Shown: piece by piece, positions 8,646 to 16,843 of the stretch
How the letters are laid out: every line of letters starts with the position of its first letter
Numbering within the stretch: position 1 is the first letter of the stretch
NCBI RefSeq assembly: GCF_030160835.1
Contig: NZ_BSPC01000058.1
Span: forward strand, 124,001-188,000
Direction of reading: 5' to 3'
DNA from: Labrys miyagiensis
GTDB lineage: Bacteria > Pseudomonadota > Alphaproteobacteria > Rhizobiales > Labraceae
Length of the DNA stretch: 64,000 bases
Made by a program: the position numbers and the translations under genes
The notes under the pieces: generated by a model
Seen by the model: the letters and a program-made list of their open reading frames with translations, nothing else
Told to the model about the DNA's origin: nothing
The model's database searches: none

Positions 8646-9017
8646 GGCATTGTCACGGCAACGTCCAGGCTGAGGTATGGTCGGGGATGACGTCAATTTC
8701 CTACGCCCGCCATCGTTTCCCGCCCGCGGTCCTTCAACACGCCGTCTGGTCGTACCTTCGCTTCTCCTTGAGCTATCGCGACATCGAGGATCTTCTGGCG
8801 GAGCGAGGGCTCGACATTTGTTATGAAACCATTCGTCGTTGGATCGCCAGGTTCGGGCCGCTGTTTGCGCGGGAAACGGCACCTCATCTCTCGGAGATAT
8901 CTGAAGCAATTACGAGCCGCAGCTCTGCGGCAGTGGCGTCGCTCGACTGCGATCCCGGCGTGAAATCGGCCGCTGCCTGCCCGTGCCGCGGCTCCGACGA
9001 GTTGCCGTGACAATGCC
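8646..9017 (+). mobile_element. Internally deleted IS6-family element with intact inverted ends
   Basis: Perfect 17-bp terminal inverted repeats bound it: GGCATTGTCACGGCAAC at 8646-8662 and its complement at 9001-9017. Inside, an ATG at 8687 starts an IS6 transposase (HRFPPAVLQHAVWSYLRFSLSYRDIEDLLAERG) that is lost after RWIARFGPLFAR near 8873. The transposase C-terminus reappears in another frame (LKQLRAAALRQWRR, stop at 8961). The catalytic DDE core is absent, so the 372-bp element is a non-autonomous, MITE-like derivative. The 8-bp flanks (CTGGAGAG and GGCGCCTG) do not match, so no target duplication survives. Confidence 0.85.
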
Positions 9018-9081
9018 GGCGCCTGCCTCCACACCATCTGGTCCCTTCAGCTCCAGCAGCGTGTCCGCTCGCGAAAGACGA

Positions 9082-9555
9082 TCACGCCAGCTTGGTCAAC
9101 ACCCAGTGCGCATAGCTTGACGCGAGCCAGTCATAGCGCCGCGGAGTCGGTCCGGTGACTTCTGCCGCAGCATCGATGGAAGCGGTGGACGAAAACAGCG
9201 GGAAGCTCTGCAGCACGGCGCCCGAGGCTGAGGCAAGGGTTATCCGCCCATCCAGCGTATCGACGCTGCCGAAGCCCGCGTTGGATGCGGTGGGAAAGCT
9301 GATGTCAGTCAGTTGCACCGTCAGCGTTGCTCCGCCCCTTGCACCGGGCTGGTAGCGCGGGCCGAGTTGCTGGATGAGGCTGCGCTGCACAAAGGGCGGC
9401 ATGGTCTGCAGCCACAGATTGCCGCCGCCGATGACATGAACCGCCCTGATGACGGGAAGGCTGGCCACACCGGCATAGGAGGTAGCGCAGCTTCCGAGCG
9501 CCAAGCTCGCGCAAAGCGTGAGAAAGGCCCTCCGTCCAATAATCTCTAAAGTCAC
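9082..9555 (-). CDS. Putative lipoprotein, DUF4136-like
   Basis: A GTG at 9555 is taken as the start because AGGAGG lies 6 bases upstream; a longer frame exists but lacks this signal. The 157 residues begin with a lipoprotein signal (FLTLCASLALGSC), the cysteine being the lipidation site. The mature domain is a small beta-rich fold (ATLTVQLTDISF, DTLDGRITLASASGAVLQSFPLFSSTAS) like outer-membrane-associated DUF4136/LptE-like proteins. It stands between two IS6 elements together with the esterase gene on the same strand. Function is unknown; confidence in the lipoprotein call is moderate. Confidence 0.7.
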   Translation of the reverse strand: MTLEIIGRRAFLTLCASLALGSCATSYAGVASLPVIRAVHVIGGGNLWLQTMPPFVQRSLIQQLGPRYQPGARGGATLTVQLTDISFPTASNAGFGSVDTLDGRITLASASGAVLQSFPLFSSTASIDAAAEVTGPTPRRYDWLASSYAHWVLTKLA

Positions 9556-9728
9556 GCCGTGCCTCCTGAATAGCTTCTTTTTATAGAACACTTCATCTCG
9601 GCGATCGAAGCACATGCGCGTGAAATAAAACCAGGCGATACCTGCGTGGGCGGCCAAACCCAGGACCCGTCACTTTTTGAGAGCTACTGCGAACGATCCC
9701 AGTTATCCTGACAACACCATTTCACCGG

Positions 9729-10802
9729 TCACAATTGGGAGCGTTCAGCAATGAACGCGAGCGAGCGTTGCAGGGCAAGCTGGCCGGCTGCGGTGTCGAG
9801 ATCGAACTGGTATTCGTGTTGAAGCGGCGGGGTGTAGTCCTGCGGGAAAAAGAGGGTGTCAACACTCACGCCGACTTTCCCGGCTGCCTCCACGAGGGCT
9901 TTGGAATGCACCAGCGCCGGATCGGCATTGCCCGCCGTTACGAAAAGGGGCGGCATCGTCCGCGTGATGTTGCGCACGATGGAAAATTGCTCTGGCATGG
10001 CGGGGACGCGCAGGTCTTTGCTGCCGAAGTAAGACCAAACTAGAGTTTTCAGGTAACTACCCATCTTGCCGTCGAACTTGAAGTTGGCTGGGTCATAGAT
10101 GCCACAATGAAGAACGAGTCCGCGCAGGGCCACAGGTGGGATTGCCGGCACGAGGCCAATGGATCTGGCAAACGCCGGCTCGGTGATCGCTATTCCCAAT
10201 TGCGCGGCGATCTGGGAACCAGCGGAGTCGCCAGCCAGAAACATGCGATCGGGATCGATATTCAGCTTTCCCGCATCGGCCCTTAGAAAAGCGAGGGCGG
10301 CATTCGCCTGGCGGGTGGGTGTCGGATGCTGCGCGGCGGGCGCCAGCGTATAATTGATGCCCACGACAACGTAGCCGGCGGCCGCGATTATCTTGAGATA
10401 GTTGGATATCTGGCTCTTGTCGCCGGACAGAAAGCCGCCGCCGTGTATCCAAAGGATTGTCGGCAAGGCGCGCGCAGAACCATCGACGCCTGCGGGCAGG
10501 TAGATATCCAGCTTCTCCAGCGGCTCGGCGCCATAGCTGATATCGGCGCGGGTCGTGACGCTGGCAGGCGCATGCCTGGCGAGCGCCTCATTCATCGCGA
10601 CACCGTTCTTGTCGAAAAAATAGCGGTAGAAGAGCGCGGACGGCCAGGGGCTCAACTGCGATGTAGCGAAGCCAACGATTGCAAGGAAGACGACAGCGGC
10701 GACCAGTTTCTTCAACACATGCCCGCATGCCTCATTGCTGTGGCCTCGCAGGGCCTCTACGCGAAAACGCTTGCCCGTCCTTAGAAAGAGCGAAGGTCTC
10801 AT
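9729..10802 (-). CDS. Membrane-anchored alpha/beta hydrolase (esterase/lipase, HSL-like)
   Basis: The catalytic region shows the oxyanion motif HGGG (ILWIHGGGFLSGDKS), the nucleophile elbow GDSAGS, and a late Asp/His region (FVTAGNADPALVHSKAL, QHEYQFDLDTAAG), as in hormone-sensitive-lipase-type esterases (Abhydrolase_3). A hydrophobic N-terminal helix (LVAAVVFLAIVGFAT) should anchor it in, or export it across, the inner membrane. The start is uncertain: the ATG at 10802 gives 357 residues, but a GTG at 10718 preceded by GAGG puts the membrane helix right at the N-terminus and may be the real start. It lies between two decayed IS6 elements. Confidence 0.87.
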   Translation of the reverse strand: MRPSLFLRTGKRFRVEALRGHSNEACGHVLKKLVAAVVFLAIVGFATSQLSPWPSALFYRYFFDKNGVAMNEALARHAPASVTTRADISYGAEPLEKLDIYLPAGVDGSARALPTILWIHGGGFLSGDKSQISNYLKIIAAAGYVVVGINYTLAPAAQHPTPTRQANAALAFLRADAGKLNIDPDRMFLAGDSAGSQIAAQLGIAITEPAFARSIGLVPAIPPVALRGLVLHCGIYDPANFKFDGKMGSYLKTLVWSYFGSKDLRVPAMPEQFSIVRNITRTMPPLFVTAGNADPALVHSKALVEAAGKVGVSVDTLFFPQDYTPPLQHEYQFDLDTAAGQLALQRSLAFIAERSQL

Positions 10803-10887
10803 GCGAGACGTATCAGCGCCGCTATAGCATGACCTTCACGACGATAGCTAAAGGATATCTCGACCGTGACGTACCGGCAATGCATTC

Positions 10888-11705
10888 GGCTTTGTCGCAA
10901 ACATTCCATCAATGTCAGCCGTGACATAATCTCCTCTGTTTCAGTGGCCGGTTTCGATGTCCAAGGGCCGCCAATTCGACCGCTCGGTGATCCTGCCGTG
11001 CGTTCGCTGGTATCTGGCTTGCAACCTCAGCCTTCGCGATCTGGGGGAGATGATGACAGAGCGCGGCATCTGCGTCGATCATTCCACGATCCATCGCTGG
11101 GTCGTACGGTTCTCGCCGCTACTGCTTGAACAGTTCAATCAGCGCAAACGAGCGGTCACTGGCAAATGGCATATCGACGAGACCTACATCAAGATGCGGG
11201 GTCGATGGATGTACCTATCCAGCCCATCGACAGCGTCGGCGACACGGTCGAGTTCTTCTTCTGCGGGCATCGAGATCGATCGGCGGCCAAGCGCTTCATC
11301 TGCAAGGCATTGAAGCGCCATGGTCGGTCTGAGCACATCGTCATTGACGGCAGCCAGACAAACCGGGAGGCCATTATTGCCTGTGACGGCGAGAGCCGGT
11401 TGTTAGATCGTTCCCACCGCAGTCTAAAACCAATCGCATCCAACCAAGCCAATACCTCAACAACCGGATCGAGTAAGATCATCGGCGCATCGAACGCCGG
11501 GTTCGACCCAGGCTCGGATTTAAATTACTCGCCTGCGCAGGGACGGTCCTCGCCGGCATTGAGGTGGTCCACATGATGCGCAAACGACAGGTCAAGTGCG
11601 CCTATAATCCGGCACCGTCGCTGGCCGAGCGGTTTAAGATCCTGGCCGCATGAACATCGGTCCCTTGGCCCTTTCGCGGCGCTACTTCGCGGTTGCGACA
11701 GAATC
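10888..11705 (+). mobile_element. Degenerate full-length IS6-family insertion sequence
   Basis: The imperfect ends GGCTTTGTCGCAA (10888-10900) and TTGCGACAGAATC (11693-11705) match in 10 of 13 positions and resemble the IS6 terminus. The 818-bp span is the usual size for the family. The transposase inside is broken. No 8-bp target duplication is visible (ATGCATTC against GGCGAAAC). Confidence 0.8.
10957..11653 (+). pseudogene. IS6-family transposase, frameshifted with an internal stop
   Basis: The ATG at 10957 starts a good transposase (LPCVRWYLACNLSLRDLGEMM, DHSTIHRWVVRFSPLLLEQF, TGKWHIDETYIKMRGRWMYL). Near 11205 the frame shifts into PIDSVGDTVEFFFCGHRDRSAAKRF and later VIDGSQTNREAI. Near 11440 it shifts again to QPSQYLNNRIE, an amber codon where the family has Gln, then DHRRIERRVRPRLGFK to the stop at 11651-11653. 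The DDE residues are all still traceable but split among three frames, so it cannot make an active transposase. Confidence 0.88.
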
Positions 11706-11716
11706 GGCGAAACTAC

Positions 11717-12493
11717 CTACTTCATAGTTGTCGCTCCAAGATAGTACGCCTTCACATCCTCCCGTGCGGCAAGCTCTGCCGCTGGCCCCGATGCGGCGAC
11801 ACTGCCAGTTTCCAGCACATAGCCATGGTCGGCGTAGCGCAGGGCCAGATTGGCATTCTGCTCGGCGATAAGGAAGCTGACGCCCTTGTCGTTGTTGAGG
11901 CTGCGGATGATCTCGAAGATCTCCTGCACCACGATCGGGGCAAGCCCCATGGAGGGCTCATCCAGCAGCATCAGCCTGGGGCGCGTCATCAGGGCCCTGC
12001 CGATCGCCGTCATCTGCTGCTCGCCGCCCGAGGTGAGACCAGCCTTGGTCTTGCGCTTCTGTTTCAGGCGCGGGAACCAGGCGTAGATCTGTTCGAGATC
12101 CTCGGCGAGCTCGCGACGTCCAGGCCGGCGCAGGAAGGCGCCGGAGAGAAGATTCTCCTCAACGGTGAGCTGCGGAAAGCAATGTCGGCCTTCAAGCACC
12201 TGCACGACGCCCCGGCCTACGAGAGTTGAAGGAGACAGGCGGCTCACGAGCTCGCCCTGCCAGGAGACGCTGCCGCGCGTGATCGCCCCGCGTTCGGGGC
12301 CGAGCAGGTTGGAGATGGCCTTGAGGGTGGTGGATTTGCCGGCGCCATTGGCTCCTAGCAGGGCGACGATCTGGCCCTGGCCGACGGAAAGCGAGACATC
12401 CCGCACCGCCAGGATCGCCTGGCCGTAATGTACCTCGATGCCAGAGACATCGAGGTAGGCTTGGGGTCGGGGGTGGGGTGATGGGGTGTTCAT
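11717..12493 (-). CDS. ABC transporter ATP-binding protein, LivF type
   Basis: 258 residues from the ATG at 12493 (GGAGAG upstream). Walker A GANGAGKS at 47-54, signature region LTSGGEQQMTAIGRAL, Walker B RLMLLDEPSMGLAP and the switch His region are complete. The short form without a C-terminal extension, and the motif VVQVLEGRHCFPQLTVEENL, mark it as the LivF half of the branched-chain amino-acid-type (HAAT) transporter. It is the last gene of the leftward operon, after the binding protein, two permeases and LivG. The substrate of this copy is probably not an amino acid, because the operon starts with a flavin monooxygenase. Confidence 0.92.
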   Translation of the reverse strand: MNTPSPHPRPQAYLDVSGIEVHYGQAILAVRDVSLSVGQGQIVALLGANGAGKSTTLKAISNLLGPERGAITRGSVSWQGELVSRLSPSTLVGRGVVQVLEGRHCFPQLTVEENLLSGAFLRRPGRRELAEDLEQIYAWFPRLKQKRKTKAGLTSGGEQQMTAIGRALMTRPRLMLLDEPSMGLAPIVVQEIFEIIRSLNNDKGVSFLIAEQNANLALRYADHGYVLETGSVAASGPAAELAAREDVKAYYLGATTMK

Positions 12494-12512
12494 GGCCTCT
12501 CCGGAAAGGATA

Positions 12513-12534
12513 CCTTTTCCCAGTTGGGAGAAGG
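12513..12534. repeat. Hairpin, CCTTTTCCC-agtt-GGGAGAAGG
   Basis: A 9-bp stem with one G-T pair and a 4-base loop lies just upstream of the LivF start, between it and the binding-protein gene. It resembles the second hairpin at 12623-12647; the pair looks like a REP-type spacer that could protect the abundant binding-protein mRNA. Confidence 0.55.
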
Positions 12535-12622
12535 GGCGGCAGCCGGATAAGGGTCTAGCCTCCAACGAGTGGGGCAAAGTATCCTTGCGCCTCACTCGTC
12601 TAAGTCCAGTCTCTCATCCTTG

Positions 12623-12647
12623 CCCCTCTCCCCGTTCGGGAGAGGGG
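12623..12647. terminator. Hairpin after the binding-protein gene
   Basis: CCCCTCTCCC-cgttc-GGGAGAGGGG forms a 10-bp perfect stem 11 bases after the binding-protein stop on the minus strand. No clear T-run follows, so it may be an mRNA-stabilising REP element or attenuator rather than a full terminator. Confidence 0.55.
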
Positions 12648-12657
12648 TCTGTCGCGC

Positions 12658-14001
12658 TCAGTTCGTCTGCGCCACCGGCGTGATGCCCTTTTCCTGAGCG
12701 TATGCCGCCGCCTTGGCGCGGATGGTATCGGCGAAGAGCGTCGAGTCCGCCTTGATCCAGTCGGTCAGCGCATTCCACTTGGCGCCGTCCCACTGGATGA
12801 TCTTGGCCGCGATGGTCTCGCCCTTGTGATTGTCGGGCGTCGTTTTCAGCGGCGAGATCAGGCCTTTGGCGCCGAGTTCGGCGATGCGCTTGTCGTCGAG
12901 GCTGAGATTTTCCAGCGCCCAACGGCCCTCCTCGGCGGTGAGCGGACGGTTGCCGAACTTCTTGTGGCCGACCCGCAAGGCCTCGACAAAGGTAATCGCC
13001 TCGATCACCCCGTAATTGTAATAGACCGTGCCGAATTTGGCCTTGTCCTTGAGATCGCTCTTGCCGGCATCGACGATCTTCTCCTTCAGCGTCTTGATGA
13101 TGTCGTAGTCGGTTCCGGGCGGGAACACCGAGACGGCAAGATAACCCTTGGCGACACTGCCGGCCGGGCGGGCGTCATCTTCCGAACCGCTCCAGATATC
13201 GCCGATGATGTGATCGGCGGGGAAGCCGACACGGGCCGCCGTCTTGATCGCCACCGGTGTCATGACACCCCAACCGCGCAGGAAGACCCAGTCGGCACCC
13301 GCGCTGCGGATCTGCTGCCACTGCGCCTGCTGCTGCTCGCCGGGATGGGGCACCGGGATCTGGATATCGGTGAAGCCGTATTTCTTGGAGAGAATGCCGA
13401 GCGGCTCGATGGTGTCGCGGCCATAGCCGGAATCGTGATAGAGCGTGGCGATCTTCACGCCCTTGAGCTTGTCGTAGCCGCCGGCCTTCTGGGCGATGAA
13501 ATCGACGACGATCTGCGCCTCGCTCCAGTAATCGAAGATCAGCGGATACTGATAGGGAAAGACCCGCCCGTCGGTAGCAATGTTCTGGCCGCCGCCCGGC
13601 GAAACGATCGGGATCTTGTCGATGCGTGCCTTGTCGGTCAGCGCCACGTCGAGGCCGGAGGAATGCGGATAGATCGCCGCCGTCAGGGCGCCGTCATAGC
13701 CGTTCTTGTAGCGCTCGTAGCATTCGATGCCGCGTTCGATCTCATAGGCGGTCTCGCATTCCTGGATGAAAATCTTCACCCCATCCACGCCACCTTCGAC
13801 ATCGTTGATGTAGTTGAGGTAATCGCGATTGCCGGCACCGAAGGGGATGAAGGACGGCGCGTAGGGGCCGGTGCGATAGGTGAAGAGCGGGTAGAGCTGC
13901 TCACCTTTGTGGTCCTGTGCGAGGGCCGGCGCCGAGGCGGAGAGCCCGGCAAGGCCGAGCCCGGCTGCCACGGCCAGGGCCTTGAGGAAAGTGGAAGGCA
14001 T
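12658..14001 (-). CDS. ABC transporter substrate-binding protein, LivJ/HAAT family
   Basis: 447 residues with a clear signal peptide (ALAVAAGLGLAGLSASAPALA). The mature protein is a Leu/Ile/Val-binding-type type-I fold: GPYAPSFIPFGAGNRDYLNYIND, GGVDGVKIFIQECETAYEIERGIECYERY, SGYGRDTIEPLG and AQWQQIRSAGADWVFLRGWGV. It is longer than LivJ and belongs to the ABC-type 'amide/aromatic/urea' binding-protein branch. It lies between LivM and LivF genes in a transcript headed by the NtaA-type monooxygenase, so the ligand is probably that enzyme's substrate or a relative. Confidence 0.9.
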   Translation of the reverse strand: MPSTFLKALAVAAGLGLAGLSASAPALAQDHKGEQLYPLFTYRTGPYAPSFIPFGAGNRDYLNYINDVEGGVDGVKIFIQECETAYEIERGIECYERYKNGYDGALTAAIYPHSSGLDVALTDKARIDKIPIVSPGGGQNIATDGRVFPYQYPLIFDYWSEAQIVVDFIAQKAGGYDKLKGVKIATLYHDSGYGRDTIEPLGILSKKYGFTDIQIPVPHPGEQQQAQWQQIRSAGADWVFLRGWGVMTPVAIKTAARVGFPADHIIGDIWSGSEDDARPAGSVAKGYLAVSVFPPGTDYDIIKTLKEKIVDAGKSDLKDKAKFGTVYYNYGVIEAITFVEALRVGHKKFGNRPLTAEEGRWALENLSLDDKRIAELGAKGLISPLKTTPDNHKGETIAAKIIQWDGAKWNALTDWIKADSTLFADTIRAKAAAYAQEKGITPVAQTN

Positions 14002-14106
14002 GAGTTCGTCTCCGTTGCTGATTTGCTATTTTTGGTTGGTTTTGGACATTCTTCGCCTGTCGGCGGACCAAAGCCTCCGTTCAGGCCGTCTTTCTGTGAG
14101 GTCGGA

Positions 14107-15171
14107 TCAAGCTGGCGCGTGGAGCCTTCGCAACAAGTTCTGCCGCAGCTGCCTGAGCAGGCTGGCAAGGCCATCCGGCTCCTTGATCAGCAGGAGGATG
14201 ATGATCGCCCCGAAAAGGATGTGCTGGATGTTGGAGAGTGCGCCCTGATCGGCGAAGGCGCCGAGGCCGGTATAGGGGGCGATGCGGTCGAGCACGATCG
14301 GCGTCAGCACGATGAAGGCGGCGCCGAGGAAGTTGCCCCAGATCGTGGCGGAGCCGCCGATCAGCACGATGAACAGCACCTGGAAGGACTTGTCGAGATC
14401 GAAAGTGTGGGCATCCGAGGTGCCGAGATAGCCGAAAGCCCAGAGCGCGCCGGCAATGCCGCAGACGAAGGAACTGATGCCATAGGCGAGCAGTTTGCGG
14501 CTGGCGACATGGATGCCGATCACGGCGGCGGCGGTGTCCATGTCGCGGATCGCCATCCATTCGCGTCCGACACGGCTGCGCACCACCGCATAGGCAAAGG
14601 CGATCAGCACCAGCGCGGTGACGGCGACCAGCAGATAGCGACCGGTAGCGGAGGAAAGATCATGCCCGAAGATCTGCAGGCGCGGCGCCGAGATGGTCAG
14701 CGACTGGCTGCCATTGGAAAACCAGTTGTAGTTGGTGAACAGCCATTCGAAGAAGAACTGCGCGCCCAGCGTCGAGGCTCCAAGATAGAAACCCTTGATG
14801 CGCAGGCTCGGCAGTCCGAAGACGACGCCGGCCGCGGCGGCGATCAGGCCGGCCATCACCAGGGCCACCGGCAGGGGCAACACTGGCAGGCGCAGAAGCA
14901 GATTATAGGTGGCGAAGGCGCCGATCGACATGAAGGCGGCCGAGCCCAGCGAAACCAGGCCCGCATAGCCCATGAGCAGGTTCAGCCCGATGCCGGCTAC
15001 GCCCATCACAAGGGTTGGGATGATGATCGAGGACAGCCAGTAATCGCTCGCCAGCAGCGGGACTATGCCGAGAGCGACGGCAAGCCCGCCGGCAATGGCG
15101 AACAGGCGGGGGTTGAGGCTTCCGCCCTCAGGCAGCAACGCGCCGTCGGTGCGTTGGGACACGAACGACAT
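14107..15171 (-). CDS. ABC transporter permease, LivM type
   Basis: 354 residues with about nine hydrophobic segments and the LivM hallmark (MGYAGLVSLGSAAFMSIGAFATYNLLL) near residues 70-95. The EAA-like loop reads VVRSRVGREWMAIRDMDTAAAVIGI. It pairs with the LivH-type permease whose stop lies just upstream (15175). The C-terminus GALSNIQHILFGAIIILLLIKEPDGLASLL is typical. Confidence 0.92.
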   Translation of the reverse strand: MSFVSQRTDGALLPEGGSLNPRLFAIAGGLAVALGIVPLLASDYWLSSIIIPTLVMGVAGIGLNLLMGYAGLVSLGSAAFMSIGAFATYNLLLRLPVLPLPVALVMAGLIAAAAGVVFGLPSLRIKGFYLGASTLGAQFFFEWLFTNYNWFSNGSQSLTISAPRLQIFGHDLSSATGRYLLVAVTALVLIAFAYAVVRSRVGREWMAIRDMDTAAAVIGIHVASRKLLAYGISSFVCGIAGALWAFGYLGTSDAHTFDLDKSFQVLFIVLIGGSATIWGNFLGAAFIVLTPIVLDRIAPYTGLGAFADQGALSNIQHILFGAIIILLLIKEPDGLASLLRQLRQNLLRRLHAPA

Positions 15172-15174
15172 CGG

Positions 15175-16056
15175 CTAGACCCTTTCGATGGCACGGTCGC
15201 CGAACAGCCCGGCAGGACGCACCAGCAGGAAGGCCACGGCGAGGATATACGCGAACCAGGTGGAGACGCTGCCCTGCAGCAGCGGCCCGATATAAATGTC
15301 GGCGAGCGCCTCGGTGGCGCCTACCAGCAGCCCGCCGACAATAGCGCCGGGCACCGAAGAGAAGCCGCCGATGATCAGCACCGGCAGAGCCTTTAGCGTC
15401 ACCAGCGAGAGCGAATATTGCACGCCCTGCCTGGCGCCCCAGACCAGGCCGGCCACCAGCGCCACGACGCCGGCGACGCTCCAGACGATGCGCCAGATCG
15501 TCGGCAGACGGATACCGATGGATTGGGCGGCCAGCGTGTCGTCGGCCACGGCTCGCAGAGAAATGCCCATGCGAGTGCGGTCGAACAGGATGGAGAGGGC
15601 CAGGACGATGGCGAGCGCGCTGCCAGACGCAAAGAGGTCGAACTGGCTTATCGAGAGGCCACCGATCGAGATGGGGATATCGTCGATGCCGAGGTCGAGC
15701 ATGTGGACATCCGAGCCCATCAGGAGCTGGGCGAGCCCCTCGATCACGAAGCTGAGGCCAAGAGTCGCCATGAACAGGGTCAGTGCATCGCGATTGATCA
15801 GGGGGCGCAGCACGAGGCGCTCGATCAACGCAGCGCCTATGATCATCACCACCACTGTGGCGGCGAGCGAAAGCCAGAAGGGGATCTCGTGCTCGACCAG
15901 GGTCACGAAGGTGAGTGAGGCGAAGAGCAGCATGGCGCCCTGCGCGAAATTGAACACGCCCGAGGCCTTGTAGATCAGCACGAAGCCGATGGCGACGAGC
16001 GAATACATCACGCCCGCCAGGAGTCCGCTGACCAATGTTTCGAGAAAGAAGTTCAT
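15175..16056 (-). CDS. ABC transporter permease, LivH type
   Basis: 293 residues from the ATG at 16056, where the LivH pattern begins (FLETLVSGLLAGVMYSLVAIGFVLIYKASGVFNFAQGAM). A longer frame to 16197 is only the shadow of the LivG gene. The cytoplasmic loop RTRMGISLRAVADDTLAAQSIGI contacts the ATPase, and the end RPAGLFG is typical of the family. The gap to the LivG stop is 7 bases. Confidence 0.93.
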   Translation of the reverse strand: MNFFLETLVSGLLAGVMYSLVAIGFVLIYKASGVFNFAQGAMLLFASLTFVTLVEHEIPFWLSLAATVVVMIIGAALIERLVLRPLINRDALTLFMATLGLSFVIEGLAQLLMGSDVHMLDLGIDDIPISIGGLSISQFDLFASGSALAIVLALSILFDRTRMGISLRAVADDTLAAQSIGIRLPTIWRIVWSVAGVVALVAGLVWGARQGVQYSLSLVTLKALPVLIIGGFSSVPGAIVGGLLVGATEALADIYIGPLLQGSVSTWFAYILAVAFLLVRPAGLFGDRAIERV

Positions 16057-16063
16057 GGCAGCC

Positions 16064-16843
16064 TCAATGGACCGTGCCGAGATAGGCGGCGATGACGTCA
16101 GGGTTGGCGCGCACTTCGTCGGGCGGGCCGTCGCCAACCTTGCGGCCATAGTCGAGCACGACGACATGGTGGGCGAGGCCCATGACGATGCCGACATCGT
16201 GCTCGATCAGCACGATGGTGGTGCGCAGCTTGGTGTTGACCTCTGAAATGAGCCGGCTCATTTCCTGCTTTTCTTCCTGGTTCATGCCGGCCATCGGCTC
16301 GTCGAGCAGGAGAAGCTTAGGTTTTGCCACCAGCGCCCGGGCGAGATCGACGCGCTTCTGCAGCCCATAGGGCAGGGTTGAGACGATGGTGTCCGCATGG
16401 CTATCCAGGCCTACGAAAGCCAGGATTTCGAGAGCGCGGGCATTGAAACTCCGTCGCTCCGTCGCGTCGCGCCCGACCCTAAAGATGTTCTCGACAAAGG
16501 TAGCGCGGCCATGCTGGGCAAGCCCGGCCAATACATTCTCAAAGACAGTCAGCCGATCGAACAGGGCATTGTGCTGGAAGGTACGGCCGATGCCCAGATG
16601 CGCCGCCTTGTAAGGGTGGATCGCCTCGAAACGGGTGCCGTCGAATACCACGTCCCCCTCATTGGCGCGGTAGACACCGTTGATGACATTGAGCAGGGAA
16701 CTCTTGCCGGCGCCGTTTGGCCCGATCAGGGCGCAAATCTCGCCCTCGGCCACATCGAAACTGAGCCGGCTCAAGGCATTGATGCCCCGGAACGAGAGCG
16801 AGACATCGTGAAGCTGGAGTAGCGGCGCCGACATTGTTGTCAC
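16064..16843 (-). CDS. ABC transporter ATP-binding protein, LivG type
   Basis: 259 residues: Walker A GPNGAGKSS, the LivG-specific NVINGVYRANEGDVVFDG and ARTFQHNALFDRLTVFENVL segments, signature LPYGLQKRVDLARAL and Walker B LLLLDEPMAGMN. The GTG at 16843 overlaps the stop of the monooxygenase gene (GTGA), suggesting translational coupling; the ATG at 16834 is the alternative. The usual LSGG is replaced by LPYG, as in many LivG proteins. Confidence 0.92.
   Translation of the reverse strand: MTTMSAPLLQLHDVSLSFRGINALSRLSFDVAEGEICALIGPNGAGKSSLLNVINGVYRANEGDVVFDGTRFEAIHPYKAAHLGIGRTFQHNALFDRLTVFENVLAGLAQHGRATFVENIFRVGRDATERRSFNARALEILAFVGLDSHADTIVSTLPYGLQKRVDLARALVAKPKLLLLDEPMAGMNQEEKQEMSRLISEVNTKLRTTIVLIEHDVGIVMGLAHHVVVLDYGRKVGDGPPDEVRANPDVIAAYLGTVH

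Noticed and set aside
10888-11705. Active IS6 element
   Set aside because: Two frameshifts and an amber codon split the transposase; only the ends are intact.
12513-12647. CRISPR-like repeat pair between LivF and the binding protein
   Set aside because: Just two hairpins of different sequence; no repeat-spacer pattern.
12826-15396. 856-residue plus-strand frame across the binding-protein and LivM genes
   Set aside because: Very long because of high GC, but it is entirely antisense to two clearly recognised genes and crosses their intergenic gap.
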